64,000 bases of DNA from positions 1-64,000 of the forward strand of contig CAMQZC010000006.1 of NCBI GenBank assembly GCA_947039485.1, written 5' to 3'. The DNA is from an uncultured Verrucomicrobiales bacterium (GTDB lineage: Bacteria; Verrucomicrobiota; Verrucomicrobiia; Verrucomicrobiales; Akkermansiaceae). Below are positions 31,945 through 40,248 of the stretch, piece after piece (the stretch's first letter is position 1; every line of letters begins with the position of its first letter). The notes beneath the pieces are model-generated. The model worked only from the letters and a program-made list of their open reading frames with translations, was not told the origin of the DNA and ran no database searches. The position numbers and the translations under genes are program-made.

Positions 31945-33699
31945 ATGACTATTCCTCAGTTACTTTCCTCCCTGCTCAGCAAGGCTCTTCAGGCTGTGCT
32001 CGCCGATGCCCTCCCCGAGGGCGTTACTCCTGCTGTCACTCCTTCCAACGATCTCCGCTTCGGGGATTATCAAAGCAATATTGCCATGGTGCTCGCTAAG
32101 CGTGTGGGGATGAATCCTCGTCAGCTTGCTAGCGATTTACTTGCCCATATCCAATGTTCCGATTTTGAGCTTGAGCTGGCAGGTCCCGGCTTTATCAATT
32201 TCCGCGTCAATCCCTCTTTCTATGCCGCTCGTATGGATGCTCTGCGCTCCGATGATCGCTTGGGTGTCGCGCTAGCTTCCGATCCAAAGTCGATTGTAAT
32301 CGATTTCTCCGCTCCAAATGTCGCTAAACCCATGCATGTGGGTCACATTCGCTCAACCATTATTGGTGATTCGCTTTCTCGATTGGCTCGCTTTATGGGT
32401 CACACAGTTATCAGCGATAATCATATTGGTGACTGGGGTACTCAATTTGGTATGATTCTCTGGGGCTGGAAGAATATTCTCGATGAGAAGGCTCTTGCTA
32501 GTAATCCCATTGATGAGTTGCTGCGTATCTATAAGGAGGTTAACTTGCGCTGCAAGGATGAGCTTGGCATGCTCGATACCTGCAAGGCTGAACTTGTTGA
32601 ACTACAAGCAGGTAATGAGGAGAATCTCGCTATCTGGAAGCAGTGCATTGAGGTAACCAAGAGGGGGCTGGAGCATATCTATGATCAGCTCAATATCAAG
32701 TTTGATTACTGGTTGGGTGAGAGTGCTTACAATGATGCGCTGGCTCCTCTGGTCGACGACCTCATTGCTAAGGGTATTGCCAAGAAGAGCAATGGTGCTA
32801 TCTGCGTGTTCTCTGACGGTTACCACAAGCCTCAGCAAGACCCCTTGCTGGTGCAAAAGGATGGTGAGTGGTTGCCAGTTCCTGCTATCATCCGCAAGGC
32901 TGATGGTGGCTTCCTCTACGCGACTACTGACCTTGCCACGCTTGACTATCGCATTGATAAGTTCAAGGCTGATAGCATTTGGTATGTGGTGGGTATTCCT
33001 CAGGAGAAGCACTTTAAGCAGATTTTTGATGTAGAACGTATGCGCGGTGTGGAGGGTGACTTCCGCCATGTTGGTTTTGGCTCTATCATGGGCAAGGATC
33101 ACAAGCCTTTCAAAACACGCTCTGGCGATACAGTCAGTCTACAGGATGTGATTGATGAGGCAATTACTCGTGCAGAAAAGGTTGTTGAGGAAAAGAGCCC
33201 CGATATGCCTGCTGAGGAGAAAGTCGCTGTAGCACAAGCTGTTGGCATCGGTGCTATCAAGTTTGCAGAACTCTCTCAGAACCGCATGAGCGACTACGTC
33301 TTTGACTGGGACCGCATGCTTAGCCTCTCTGGTGATACTGCCCCCTACCTGCAAAACTCCTACGTGCGCGTGCGCTCCATCTTCCGCAAGGCCGAGGCCG
33401 CAGGAATCCAAGCCGATAGTGCAATTGTGCTCAACGAAGCCGCAGAAATCCATCTTGCGCGCCTCATCAGTCGCTACAGCGAGGTGGTACCATCGACACT
33501 GGAGGACTGCCGACCCAACTTGCTAGCCTCCTATCTCTATGAGCTGGCTAGAGCCTTCCACAGCTACTACGAGGCCTGCCCAGTCCTGCGTAGCGAAGGT
33601 GTGGTTCGTAGCTCACGTCTGGCACTCTGCGAGCTCACAGCCCGCGTTCTCAAGCAAGGCATGGGACTCTTTGGCATTGATATGCCTGAGCGCATGTGA
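31945..33699 (+). CDS. argS: Arginyl-tRNA synthetase
   Basis: A 584-residue class I synthetase. The N-terminal additional domain (about 1-110) is followed by the HIGH-type signature in APNVAKPMHVGHIRST. The catalytic core ends near MGKDHKPFKTRSGD, which stands in for KMSKS as in many ArgRS. The C-terminal helical anticodon-binding domain ends QGMGLFGIDMPERM. A strong promoter lies directly upstream with almost no leader and no ribosome binding site. It is transcribed toward the putative origin. Confidence 0.96.
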   Translation: MTIPQLLSSLLSKALQAVLADALPEGVTPAVTPSNDLRFGDYQSNIAMVLAKRVGMNPRQLASDLLAHIQCSDFELELAGPGFINFRVNPSFYAARMDALRSDDRLGVALASDPKSIVIDFSAPNVAKPMHVGHIRSTIIGDSLSRLARFMGHTVISDNHIGDWGTQFGMILWGWKNILDEKALASNPIDELLRIYKEVNLRCKDELGMLDTCKAELVELQAGNEENLAIWKQCIEVTKRGLEHIYDQLNIKFDYWLGESAYNDALAPLVDDLIAKGIAKKSNGAICVFSDGYHKPQQDPLLVQKDGEWLPVPAIIRKADGGFLYATTDLATLDYRIDKFKADSIWYVVGIPQEKHFKQIFDVERMRGVEGDFRHVGFGSIMGKDHKPFKTRSGDTVSLQDVIDEAITRAEKVVEEKSPDMPAEEKVAVAQAVGIGAIKFAELSQNRMSDYVFDWDRMLSLSGDTAPYLQNSYVRVRSIFRKAEAAGIQADSAIVLNEAAEIHLARLISRYSEVVPSTLEDCRPNLLASYLYELARAFHSYYEACPVLRSEGVVRSSRLALCELTARVLKQGMGLFGIDMPERM

Positions 33700-33742
33700 G
33701 CATGATAAAATGGAGCATGCTCCATCGCTTAACCCTCATCAT

Positions 33743-33770
33743 AGGCTTTGGGAGCGTGCTCCCAAAGCCT
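33743..33770 (+). terminator. Hairpin downstream of argS
   Basis: A perfect 13-bp stem (AGGCTTTGGGAGC and its complement) with a 2-base loop, without a T tract. A second palindrome, ATGGAGCATGCTCCAT, lies just before it near 33710. Confidence 0.6.
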
Positions 33771-33959
33771 GTCTTGTCGGATAGGAAAGGGGGGGGAACC
33801 TCGGTAGAGCTGATCAAGCATTAGTACTTACTCCACCCAACGCTCACCTCCTCCTCTCTACATCGTCATCTCAGCGCCCAGCAATACCCCATGCTTATAG
33901 CCTAGCTTAGCACCCCCCCATCACCCTCACTGCTCCTCAAGCCCATCTCTTTAATCATC

Positions 33960-35375
33960 ATGACACTATACCACGTCAGCATTCTTCTAAGCCTCAGTCT
34001 CCCCCTCACCGCAGAGCAAGGGGCTCACGTCAGAGAGCCCGCCACCATCCCTATCACCCTCTACATCAGCAGCCCATCTGTGCTCGCGCAAACAGAAACA
34101 CAAGCAGGCATCAATGCTATCCTACTCAGCGACCTAGCAGCCGCACAGCAACACCTCAGTCGCGCACTACAGGCTGACCCCAACGCCCTCATCCCAGCAG
34201 CAGCTCTCCTACTCACAGGAGCCAATGGCCCCCTAGCTCAATCCGCAGCAGAGCAACTTCGCCATATAGGATCAAACAAACAAAGCAATCAACTCACCCC
34301 CCAAGAAGAACGCTACCTGCAAGCCCTCGCCCTCATCCTCACCGATCAGAGTCTCACGGCTGCAGAGCAATTTAGCGCCATGGCTCAACGCTACAAAGCA
34401 GACACCACAGCTCAACTCTGGGCTATCTATCTCAGCTACCAAGGCTACAACACAGCAGGTCAGCCCAAAATTGAGCACATAAAAGGGCTTGATCTCGCTA
34501 GAAAGTTCCACATGGAACATCCCAACAACCCCATTGGTAACTATCTACTCGCCCAGCTTGAGGACTGTGCTCCTGAAATAAGCGAGCAAGCCCTAAAATC
34601 AGCCGCCTATGCCGCGGACATCATGCCAGATCAGGGTAGAGCCCAACTCCTCTACGGACATCTCCTCTATCGCAGCCAGCGCTACGAAGAAGCCCTCCTC
34701 GCCCTAGAGAGGGCTGAGAACGCCTTCTCCGCTTGGCAAAAAAAAGAAGACCTCCACTGGAGACACAACGAAGGCTGGCTCCGCTCGCGCCTCTACCGCA
34801 TCAGTATCACCGCCCAAATAGGGCAAAAGAAACTTGCTGCAAAACTCTACACAGACGCCCTTGCTCGCCTCCCCCTCAGCAAACCGGAGCAACTCCCCCT
34901 CAGCAGCGCGGAGCAGCTCTATCATTGGGAGATGCGCAGTCTTATCTTAAGGCTTAGCCTCCTCAATAATCCTCCCATCACAGAGCGACAAATCAACGCC
35001 CTACTCAAGCGCGCTCGCAGCCTGAGCAGTCAGGATCCCAGCACTGAGCATATACCTCAATACCTAGGCTGCATCAGCCTCGCCCTCAAAGCCGTCGAGG
35101 CCGCCAATCAAAAAGATGAAAAAACCGCAAGTAAGCGCATCAAGCAAGCCCAAGAAATCCTTAATAACATCAAGAGCTCGCAAGCTCTACAAATGAGCCT
35201 CAGCGCACATTCCGGCCTCATGAGAGCTCTCGTCGCCTGCGAGATAGCTATCGCTTATGCTAAACAATGCAGCTACCAAGACAGCAAGTATTGGGAGAGC
35301 AGTTGGAAATCAAGGAATCTCCCTGATACGCTCCTCATGCCTCCCCTTATCCCCGGCATGGAGAGAGTGAAATAA
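33960..35375 (+). CDS. Exported TPR-like helical repeat protein
   Basis: A 471-residue protein with a short N-terminal hydrophobic signal (about residues 5-18). The remainder is helical and Ala/Leu/Gln-rich, with tetratricopeptide-like units; the clearest is GRAQLLYGHLLYRSQRYEEALLALERAENA around residues 220-250. TPR arrays mediate protein contacts, here probably in the periplasm. The gene is strongly C-rich on the coding strand. A degenerate parS (34504-34519) lies within it and encodes FHMEH. No enzymatic motif is seen. Confidence 0.75.
   Translation: MTLYHVSILLSLSLPLTAEQGAHVREPATIPITLYISSPSVLAQTETQAGINAILLSDLAAAQQHLSRALQADPNALIPAAALLLTGANGPLAQSAAEQLRHIGSNKQSNQLTPQEERYLQALALILTDQSLTAAEQFSAMAQRYKADTTAQLWAIYLSYQGYNTAGQPKIEHIKGLDLARKFHMEHPNNPIGNYLLAQLEDCAPEISEQALKSAAYAADIMPDQGRAQLLYGHLLYRSQRYEEALLALERAENAFSAWQKKEDLHWRHNEGWLRSRLYRISITAQIGQKKLAAKLYTDALARLPLSKPEQLPLSSAEQLYHWEMRSLILRLSLLNNPPITERQINALLKRARSLSSQDPSTEHIPQYLGCISLALKAVEAANQKDEKTASKRIKQAQEILNNIKSSQALQMSLSAHSGLMRALVACEIAIAYAKQCSYQDSKYWESSWKSRNLPDTLLMPPLIPGMERVK
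34504..34519. other. parS-like site 4, inside a coding sequence
   Basis: AGTTCCACATGGAACA keeps the GTTCCAC half and the GGAACA half, with two differences from the perfect palindrome. Confidence 0.5.
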
Positions 35376-35421
35376 AGTAAGTAATTCTATTTCGATTCTA
35401 CTCTAGTAAAATTCTATTAAT

Positions 35422-35445
35422 TCAATGTTCCACGTGGAACATTGA
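35422..35445. other. parS site 5 (perfect, in a 24-bp palindrome)
   Basis: The perfect 16-bp parS TGTTCCACGTGGAACA (35426-35441) is extended on both sides by TCAA/TTGA into a 24-bp perfect palindrome. It lies between two genes. Confidence 0.92.
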
Positions 35446-35565
35446 TATCATTAAAATCATAATCAGTTTAACTAAAGCTGATTATGCTAGAAAAAACAAA
35501 AAACAATAAATAAGCTTAGGACTCTTTTACATTTTAATCTGCCCACATTAAGGCACAATACCACG

Positions 35566-35594
35566 TTGACGCAGAGCCTATTCTTTGCTATAAT
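35566..35594 (+). promoter_or_regulatory. Promoter giving a leaderless mRNA
   Basis: TTGACG, a 17-base spacer and a perfect TATAAT. The -10 box ends 6 bases before the ATG at 35601. Confidence 0.8.
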
Positions 35595-35600
35595 TCCGCT

Positions 35601-36260
35601 ATGAAACTTTCCGCACTAGCTCTCTTGCTTATCAGTAGTATACTGATAAGCTCCTGTGCCTACATGCAAACCCATAAAAACATCGAGCAATGGGGTACCT
35701 ATCAAGATGGGTTTAAAGTTATCAAACCCGACTACATCTACCTCAGTCAAGGCGATTGGTACATCAAAACCGAGCAATACAAGCTCCAGCGACACTACCC
35801 TATCGTACATGATAGCGTTTTCCTCGAGATTATGGACTATAAGCTCATCCCTATCAGTCAATGTGAGGGTATTGTCTACCACCGCATCTCTCAAGGTACA
35901 GCCACTGTCCTCCAACGCAAGGATGGCTACGCCACCTTGAGCACCCTGAGCAAGGAAATAGAGCGCGATGCACACTGCGGCCACAGCACACTGCCTCACG
36001 CTAGCAAAAAACACGTCCGAGCCCTCATTCATGCAGGCAAAGATACCGACCTCGTTATTAAAAAACCCGTGGAACCATCACCTAGCTTTGGAGTCAAAAC
36101 ACTCTCCAACCTTGACCTCGTTTTTGTCGACACACCAGGCACCATTATCTACAACATAGCCATCCCTTTTGCTGCTCCCTTTGTTTTCTTTTATAGTCTT
36201 TCTAAAGATGAACAAAACAACCCTATACTCAATGATATACATAAGGAAGAAACTTATTAA
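35601..36260 (+). CDS. Lipoprotein of unknown function
   Basis: A 219-residue protein beginning with a lipoprotein signal (lipobox ISSC near residue 18). The mature part is a mixed alpha/beta region without a family I recognise; blocks such as GTYQDGFKVIKPDYIYL and SQGDWYIKTEQYKL suggest a beta-rich fold. Near the C-terminus is a hydrophobic stretch (TIIYNIAIPFAAPFVFFYSL), probably a membrane-associated segment, similar to the ends of YceK-like lipoproteins. The start is fixed by a promoter that places the transcription start at the ATG. The stop lies at the edge of the putative origin. Confidence 0.65.
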   Translation: MKLSALALLLISSILISSCAYMQTHKNIEQWGTYQDGFKVIKPDYIYLSQGDWYIKTEQYKLQRHYPIVHDSVFLEIMDYKLIPISQCEGIVYHRISQGTATVLQRKDGYATLSTLSKEIERDAHCGHSTLPHASKKHVRALIHAGKDTDLVIKKPVEPSPSFGVKTLSNLDLVFVDTPGTIIYNIAIPFAAPFVFFYSLSKDEQNNPILNDIHKEETY

Positions 36261-36478
36261 CATAAGTCTGTGAATAAGCTGTGAATAAGATGTTAATCTA
36301 GCAACTAATAACTCTTATTGGTTGCTTTCAGCATCTTATTCATATAGTTATTCAGATGATTTTCGCCTTGCAGTTAGTTTGTTTTTAATTCATTAAGTTA
36401 CTTATAAACATTATTCACAGTGTATATTATTATGAATTTTAAATTTATATATATATACTATATTCAATTAGCCTCAAA
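36261..36478. other. Candidate chromosomal replication origin (oriC)
   Basis: This 220-base non-coding stretch holds several 9-mers like the DnaA box TTATNCACA. Two TGTGAATAA copies lie 11 bases apart (36269-36277 and 36280-36288). TTATTCATA (36336-36344) and TTATTCAGA (36348-36356) face them in inverted order. A tandem TTATAAACA plus TTATTCACA lies at 36402-36419. To the right is a tract of almost pure A/T (36421-36472), suitable as an unwinding element. Five parS-like sites lie within 5 kb and dnaN is 7 kb away. The origin assignment is an inference from these signals together. Confidence 0.7.
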
Positions 36479-36484
36479 AAAAGC

Positions 36485-37576
36485 ATGGATTTAGATCGTG
36501 ATATTCAGGGCATGGAATTGGCCTTAAAGCAAGCCTATTTAGGATTGGGTCTCACAAGCCCAAATCCCCCTGTTGGTGCCATCATCATCTCCCAAGCTCA
36601 AGCTGGAGAGAGCGCTCGTATCCTTGGTAAAGGCTATCACCCCAAAGCAGGGGAAGCGCATGCGGAGCGTCGAGCTATCGCTGATGCCATTGCTCGGGGT
36701 AATCAAGAGCTCCTCGGTCAAGCTAGCATCTATGTGACTCTTGAACCATGCAGCAGCTGGGGTAGAACCCCTCCATGCACCGATGCTATCATTCAAGCAG
36801 GCATCAAACGCGTCGTCTATGGCTGTGCTGACCCAGATATGCGCCACCAAGGCCGCGCAGAGGCTATCTTGCTAGCAGAGGGTGTCGAAGTAATTTCAGG
36901 CTGCTTAAGGCACCTTTGTGAGCGATTGCTCCGTCCTTGGTCTTACGCCATCACGCATCATCGCCCTTGGGTGATTGCAAAAGTGGCCAGTAGCCTTGAT
37001 GGACACCTCAGTCGCAAAACTACTCCATGGTTGAGTAGCAATGATTCACTGCGCTATGCTCACGAGCTACGTGCCCAGAGTGACGCTATTCTTATCGGGG
37101 GTGAGACGCTCAGACGTGATAATCCCTCCCTGAGTATCCGTCAACCTATCAATCCCATCAATCCTAACAAGCAGCAACCTTGGCGTATAGCCCTGAGTCG
37201 TGAGCCTGAGAAGTTGCGTGAGCAATGTGCTAAGAGTCACTTTTTTAGTGATCAGCACGCCCATCGTAGTATTCTCTATGGAAACATCCAAAACTTTGAG
37301 AAGGAAGTCCTCGAACCACTCTTCAATGAGTATGGAGTCGTTCAGCTCATGCTCGAATGTGGCGGCGAGCTGCTCAAGCAATTCCTCGATCAAGGATTAG
37401 TCAATGAATGGGTGCAAGTCATTTGTCCCCACCTTTCTGGAGGACCCCACGCTTTACTCCCTGGAGAAACCTACCTTAGCAAGGAAGCTCAGCTTGGTGA
37501 GAAACGCTGGATTAAGAGCGGTGATGATATGATTTTGCGAGCTATTATTGAGGAGAAAAAGCAAGCATCTAATTGA
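36485..37576 (+). CDS. ribD: Bifunctional riboflavin deaminase/reductase
   Basis: A 363-residue two-domain enzyme of riboflavin synthesis. The N-terminal cytidine-deaminase-like domain has the zinc motif HAER and PCSSWGRTPPC (about 60-105). The C-terminal reductase domain (about 155-360) has KVASSLDGHLS, the NADPH-binding region DAILIGGETLRRDNP, and ECGGELLKQFL. It catalyses deamination and side-chain reduction of the pyrimidine intermediate. The start lies directly beside the AT-rich part of the putative origin. No other rib gene is adjacent. Confidence 0.95.
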   Translation: MDLDRDIQGMELALKQAYLGLGLTSPNPPVGAIIISQAQAGESARILGKGYHPKAGEAHAERRAIADAIARGNQELLGQASIYVTLEPCSSWGRTPPCTDAIIQAGIKRVVYGCADPDMRHQGRAEAILLAEGVEVISGCLRHLCERLLRPWSYAITHHRPWVIAKVASSLDGHLSRKTTPWLSSNDSLRYAHELRAQSDAILIGGETLRRDNPSLSIRQPINPINPNKQQPWRIALSREPEKLREQCAKSHFFSDQHAHRSILYGNIQNFEKEVLEPLFNEYGVVQLMLECGGELLKQFLDQGLVNEWVQVICPHLSGGPHALLPGETYLSKEAQLGEKRWIKSGDDMILRAIIEEKKQASN

Positions 37577-37657
37577 CCGTAACATATTAATTAATTTACA
37601 TATAGTTGTATCAACGGTATATGCGTTAGCTAATTAGAAAAATAAATACCAAGCGAT

Positions 37658-38518
37658 ATGCATCTCCTCACCCCACTCTACCACCCACGCGCTCGGCGCT
37701 ATATTCTCGCCCTTATCGCGCTGGGTATAGCAGGTCTTGGTTACCATGACGCCGATAGGATAGAAGTCACAACTCTCAAGCTAGACATTCCGGCTTGGCC
37801 AGTAGGGCAACAACTCAAAATAGTAGTTCTCGCGGATATTCACGCCAAGCCCAACTCAGGCGATTATCTTGATAAAATCGTCCAACTTACCCTCGAGCAA
37901 AAGCCTGATCTCATCCTCCACCTCGGCGACATCCTCGATGGTCGCACAGAAGAAGAAGCCATGAGCTTGCAGCAACTCAAGCAGAGACTCCAGCCACTGA
38001 GCGATATTCCTCAGTATGCTATTTTTGGCAATCATGATCATGCTGTCAACGCATCAGGTCTTGCAAAAATATTTAAAGAATTAGATATTCGTATTTTGCA
38101 TGGCAAGACTGCTAGCCTCGACTTTGGTTCTGGGCGCAAGCTCCACCTAGGTGGTCTGCGCTGCATCTTCACCTATGGTGGTAATCCAGGGCGTATCCCC
38201 AGCATCCCCGAAGAAGCAAAGAAAAATAAAGAACCCTTTATCATGATCAGTCACGCTGCCTCTGGCGCTCGCTTTGTGGATAAAGAAAGCCTCATCACTC
38301 TCGCAGGTCATAGCCATGGTGGGCAAATATGCTTACCCTTTGGCATCCCCATCCTTAACTCTGACATCTACGCCCCTCGAGAATGGATTAAAGGCTATGT
38401 CGCTGCGGGAAAAGACCACAGCGCCATCTACACCAGCCGCGGACTTGGTACCAGTATCATCCCCCTGCGTATATTTTGTCGCCCTGAAATACTTCTTCTT
38501 GAACTTCAAGGACAATGA
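37658..38518 (+). CDS. Membrane-anchored metallophosphoesterase
   Basis: A 286-residue calcineurin-like phosphoesterase with one N-terminal membrane segment (about 15-30). The metal-site blocks are ADIHAKPN, LHLGDILDG, FGNHDHA, and ISHAA followed by AGHSHGGQICLP. This arrangement is shared by YaeI-type enzymes and by chlamydial LpxG, a UDP-2,3-diacylglucosamine pyrophosphatase. Since the organism has LpxB and belongs to the same superphylum, LpxG is a reasonable guess, but the sequence does not settle it. Its stop overlaps the next gene by 4 bases (ATGA). Confidence 0.85.
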   Translation: MHLLTPLYHPRARRYILALIALGIAGLGYHDADRIEVTTLKLDIPAWPVGQQLKIVVLADIHAKPNSGDYLDKIVQLTLEQKPDLILHLGDILDGRTEEEAMSLQQLKQRLQPLSDIPQYAIFGNHDHAVNASGLAKIFKELDIRILHGKTASLDFGSGRKLHLGGLRCIFTYGGNPGRIPSIPEEAKKNKEPFIMISHAASGARFVDKESLITLAGHSHGGQICLPFGIPILNSDIYAPREWIKGYVAAGKDHSAIYTSRGLGTSIIPLRIFCRPEILLLELQGQ

Positions 38519-39432
38519 AAATCACCTCAATTATCTTAGTATTGCTACTTAGTATTAGTGTGCAATTGTATGCCTCAGGAGGGGGTGAAGAGCAATATAT
38601 AGCTCAAGCAAAAGCTTGTCTAAAACAACGCAGCCCCGACCTGCGAGGCTACTTCAAAGCCTATCAGAAAGCCGCCCAATTTGGCGACCCTGAGGCCATC
38701 TATGAACTCGCTCAACTCCACAGCATTGGATTTGGCTGTAAGGTAGATGCTGATAAAGCCCTCGAACTCCATCAGCAAAACGCTGTATCGGGACATAAGG
38801 AGAGCGCACTTTGCGCTGGCATTCTCCTCTACCAGCGTCAGCAATACGGCAAAGCCCGTCCCCTGCTAGAGCAAGCAGCAGCAGGGGGGCAGGCCGAAGC
38901 AAAGCTCATCCTCTCAATCATGTATCTCCATGGACAAGGAGTGAACGCATCAGAACAAAAGCATCTTGCCTTGATGAAACAAGCTGCGCAAGAAGGATCA
39001 GCACGAGCTCAAGAACAAGTAGGGCTCTATCATCAAAGCGGGCGATTTGGAAAAATAGACATGCAAGCAGCGCGTGATAACTGGCGCGCTGCTCTGGTAG
39101 GAGATAACAAGCGCAGCGCCTATTACCTCGGTATGATGTACCGATATCCGCGTCTGGGAGATAGGCAGAGAGAGAAACTTGCTCGATACTACTTCAAAGA
39201 AGCCGCCTTAGAGAGCATTGCCGCCGCACAATATGAGCTAGGGCTCTGCTATCTGCTAAGCATCGGGGGCGAGAAAAACGCTACAGTAGGCTTTGAATAT
39301 ATTGCGGATGCAGCCATGCAAGGAGAGCCGCGAGCCCTGCAACTCATCAGCCTCAGCTATGTCCTTGGCTGGGGGAATAAAGCCTCACGGAGCAATGCCT
39401 TGTATTGGATGTTGCAAGTCGCGGGTAAATAA
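38515..39432 (+). CDS. Exported Sel1-repeat protein
   Basis: A 305-residue protein with a signal peptide (cleavage near residue 20) followed by Sel1-like helical repeats. Examples are GDPEAIYELAQLHSIGFGC and GQAEAKLILSIMYLHGQG; about six units fill residues 45-300. Sel1 arrays act as protein-binding scaffolds in the periplasm or at the cell surface. The start codon overlaps the stop of the metallophosphoesterase by four bases, so the two are translated together. Partners are unknown. Confidence 0.85.
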   Translation: MKITSIILVLLLSISVQLYASGGGEEQYIAQAKACLKQRSPDLRGYFKAYQKAAQFGDPEAIYELAQLHSIGFGCKVDADKALELHQQNAVSGHKESALCAGILLYQRQQYGKARPLLEQAAAGGQAEAKLILSIMYLHGQGVNASEQKHLALMKQAAQEGSARAQEQVGLYHQSGRFGKIDMQAARDNWRAALVGDNKRSAYYLGMMYRYPRLGDRQREKLARYYFKEAALESIAAAQYELGLCYLLSIGGEKNATVGFEYIADAAMQGEPRALQLISLSYVLGWGNKASRSNALYWMLQVAGK

Positions 39433-39466
39433 AATACAGCTTGTACAATATTTTGTACAAAGGGGT

Positions 39467-39967
39467 TTATTTTTCGCCTGTAGTCGCGTCAGCGTAGCAG
39501 AGCTGGGCCAACAATCTCACAGATGAGCGTTCTAGCAACGCGATTACCTCATCAAATCCATCTTCAGCTCCATAATAAGGATCTGGAACCTCTGAAAAGC
39601 GCGCCCTATCCTCATCGCTAAAGAAATCTCGCATCTTGCAGAGCTTGGACCTGTCAATATCCGACTGAGCCAAGCGTAACATATCAGCATAATTATGATC
39701 ATCCTGAGCCACAATCAAATCAAAATTCATAAAATCCCTGCGTGTGAATTGTCGTCCACGATGCCCATTATACTCATAGCCCGCTCGCGCTAGAGCAGCG
39801 CGCATGCGGCTATCAGAGGGGCGGCCTACATGGTAATTAGCTGTGCCGCAGGAGTCACAAATTAGGGGTATTTGCGCGGCAACGGCAGTTGATTCCATGA
39901 TATGTTGCGCGGCAGGGGAGCGACAAATATTGCCGAGGCAGACAAAGAGAATGCGCTTATGGGTCAT
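39467..39967 (-). CDS. Low-molecular-weight protein tyrosine phosphatase
   Basis: A 166-residue phosphatase with the P-loop CLGNICRS near the N-terminus (Cys about residue 10) and the general acid in DPYYG near the C-terminus. These enzymes remove phosphate from tyrosine on proteins, often those controlling exopolysaccharide assembly. The gene is single and convergent with the Sel1 gene, from which it is separated by 34 bases containing an inverted TTGTACAA pair. Confidence 0.93.
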   Translation of the reverse strand: MTHKRILFVCLGNICRSPAAQHIMESTAVAAQIPLICDSCGTANYHVGRPSDSRMRAALARAGYEYNGHRGRQFTRRDFMNFDLIVAQDDHNYADMLRLAQSDIDRSKLCKMRDFFSDEDRARFSEVPDPYYGAEDGFDEVIALLERSSVRLLAQLCYADATTGEK

Positions 39968-40103
39968 GACTATGTTGTAGCTGATTTAACAGCGATTGGG
40001 AAGAAAAAAAACACCACAGCCACAGAGCCCTTTAAAAGCGTGAGCGCAGCAGCTTATTTTTTATAACGCAGCATACTTCCTCAGGCGTTGACAGGAAATA
40101 CGC

Positions 40104-40132
40104 TTGACCCACCCCCATCCCTATGACATACT
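40104..40132 (+). promoter_or_regulatory. Promoter of the SRP RNA
   Basis: TTGACC and CATACT are 17 bases apart. The -10 box ends 6 bases before the first base of the RNA's terminal stem. Confidence 0.6.
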
Positions 40133-40138
40133 CACTTC

Positions 40139-40236
40139 TGCCGATGGAGTTCCCGGAGGCATGGCTAGAAAACTCCGCCAGGACCGAGAGGTAGCAACGG
40201 TATTTAGTCCATGTTTGTCAGGACGCTCCATCGGTA
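40139..40236 (+). ncRNA. ffs: Signal recognition particle RNA (4.5S, small bacterial type)
   Basis: A 98-base hairpin RNA. The ends pair (TGCCGATGGAG with CTCCATCGGTA). The apical domain contains the SRP core: CCAGGACC, tetraloop GAGA, GGTAGCA, which matches the conserved Ffh-binding site with its symmetric and asymmetric internal loops. The RNA ends in seven T (40237-40243) that, with the terminal stem, form the terminator. It works with Ffh in targeting membrane and secreted proteins. No Alu domain is present. rmlD-like starts 13 bases downstream. Confidence 0.92.
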
Positions 40237-40248
40237 TTTTTTTGTCTT

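Noticed and set aside
39439..39463. TTGTACAA pair considered as a regulator site
   Set aside because: It lies between convergent genes and more likely helps terminate transcription, although the stem is weak.
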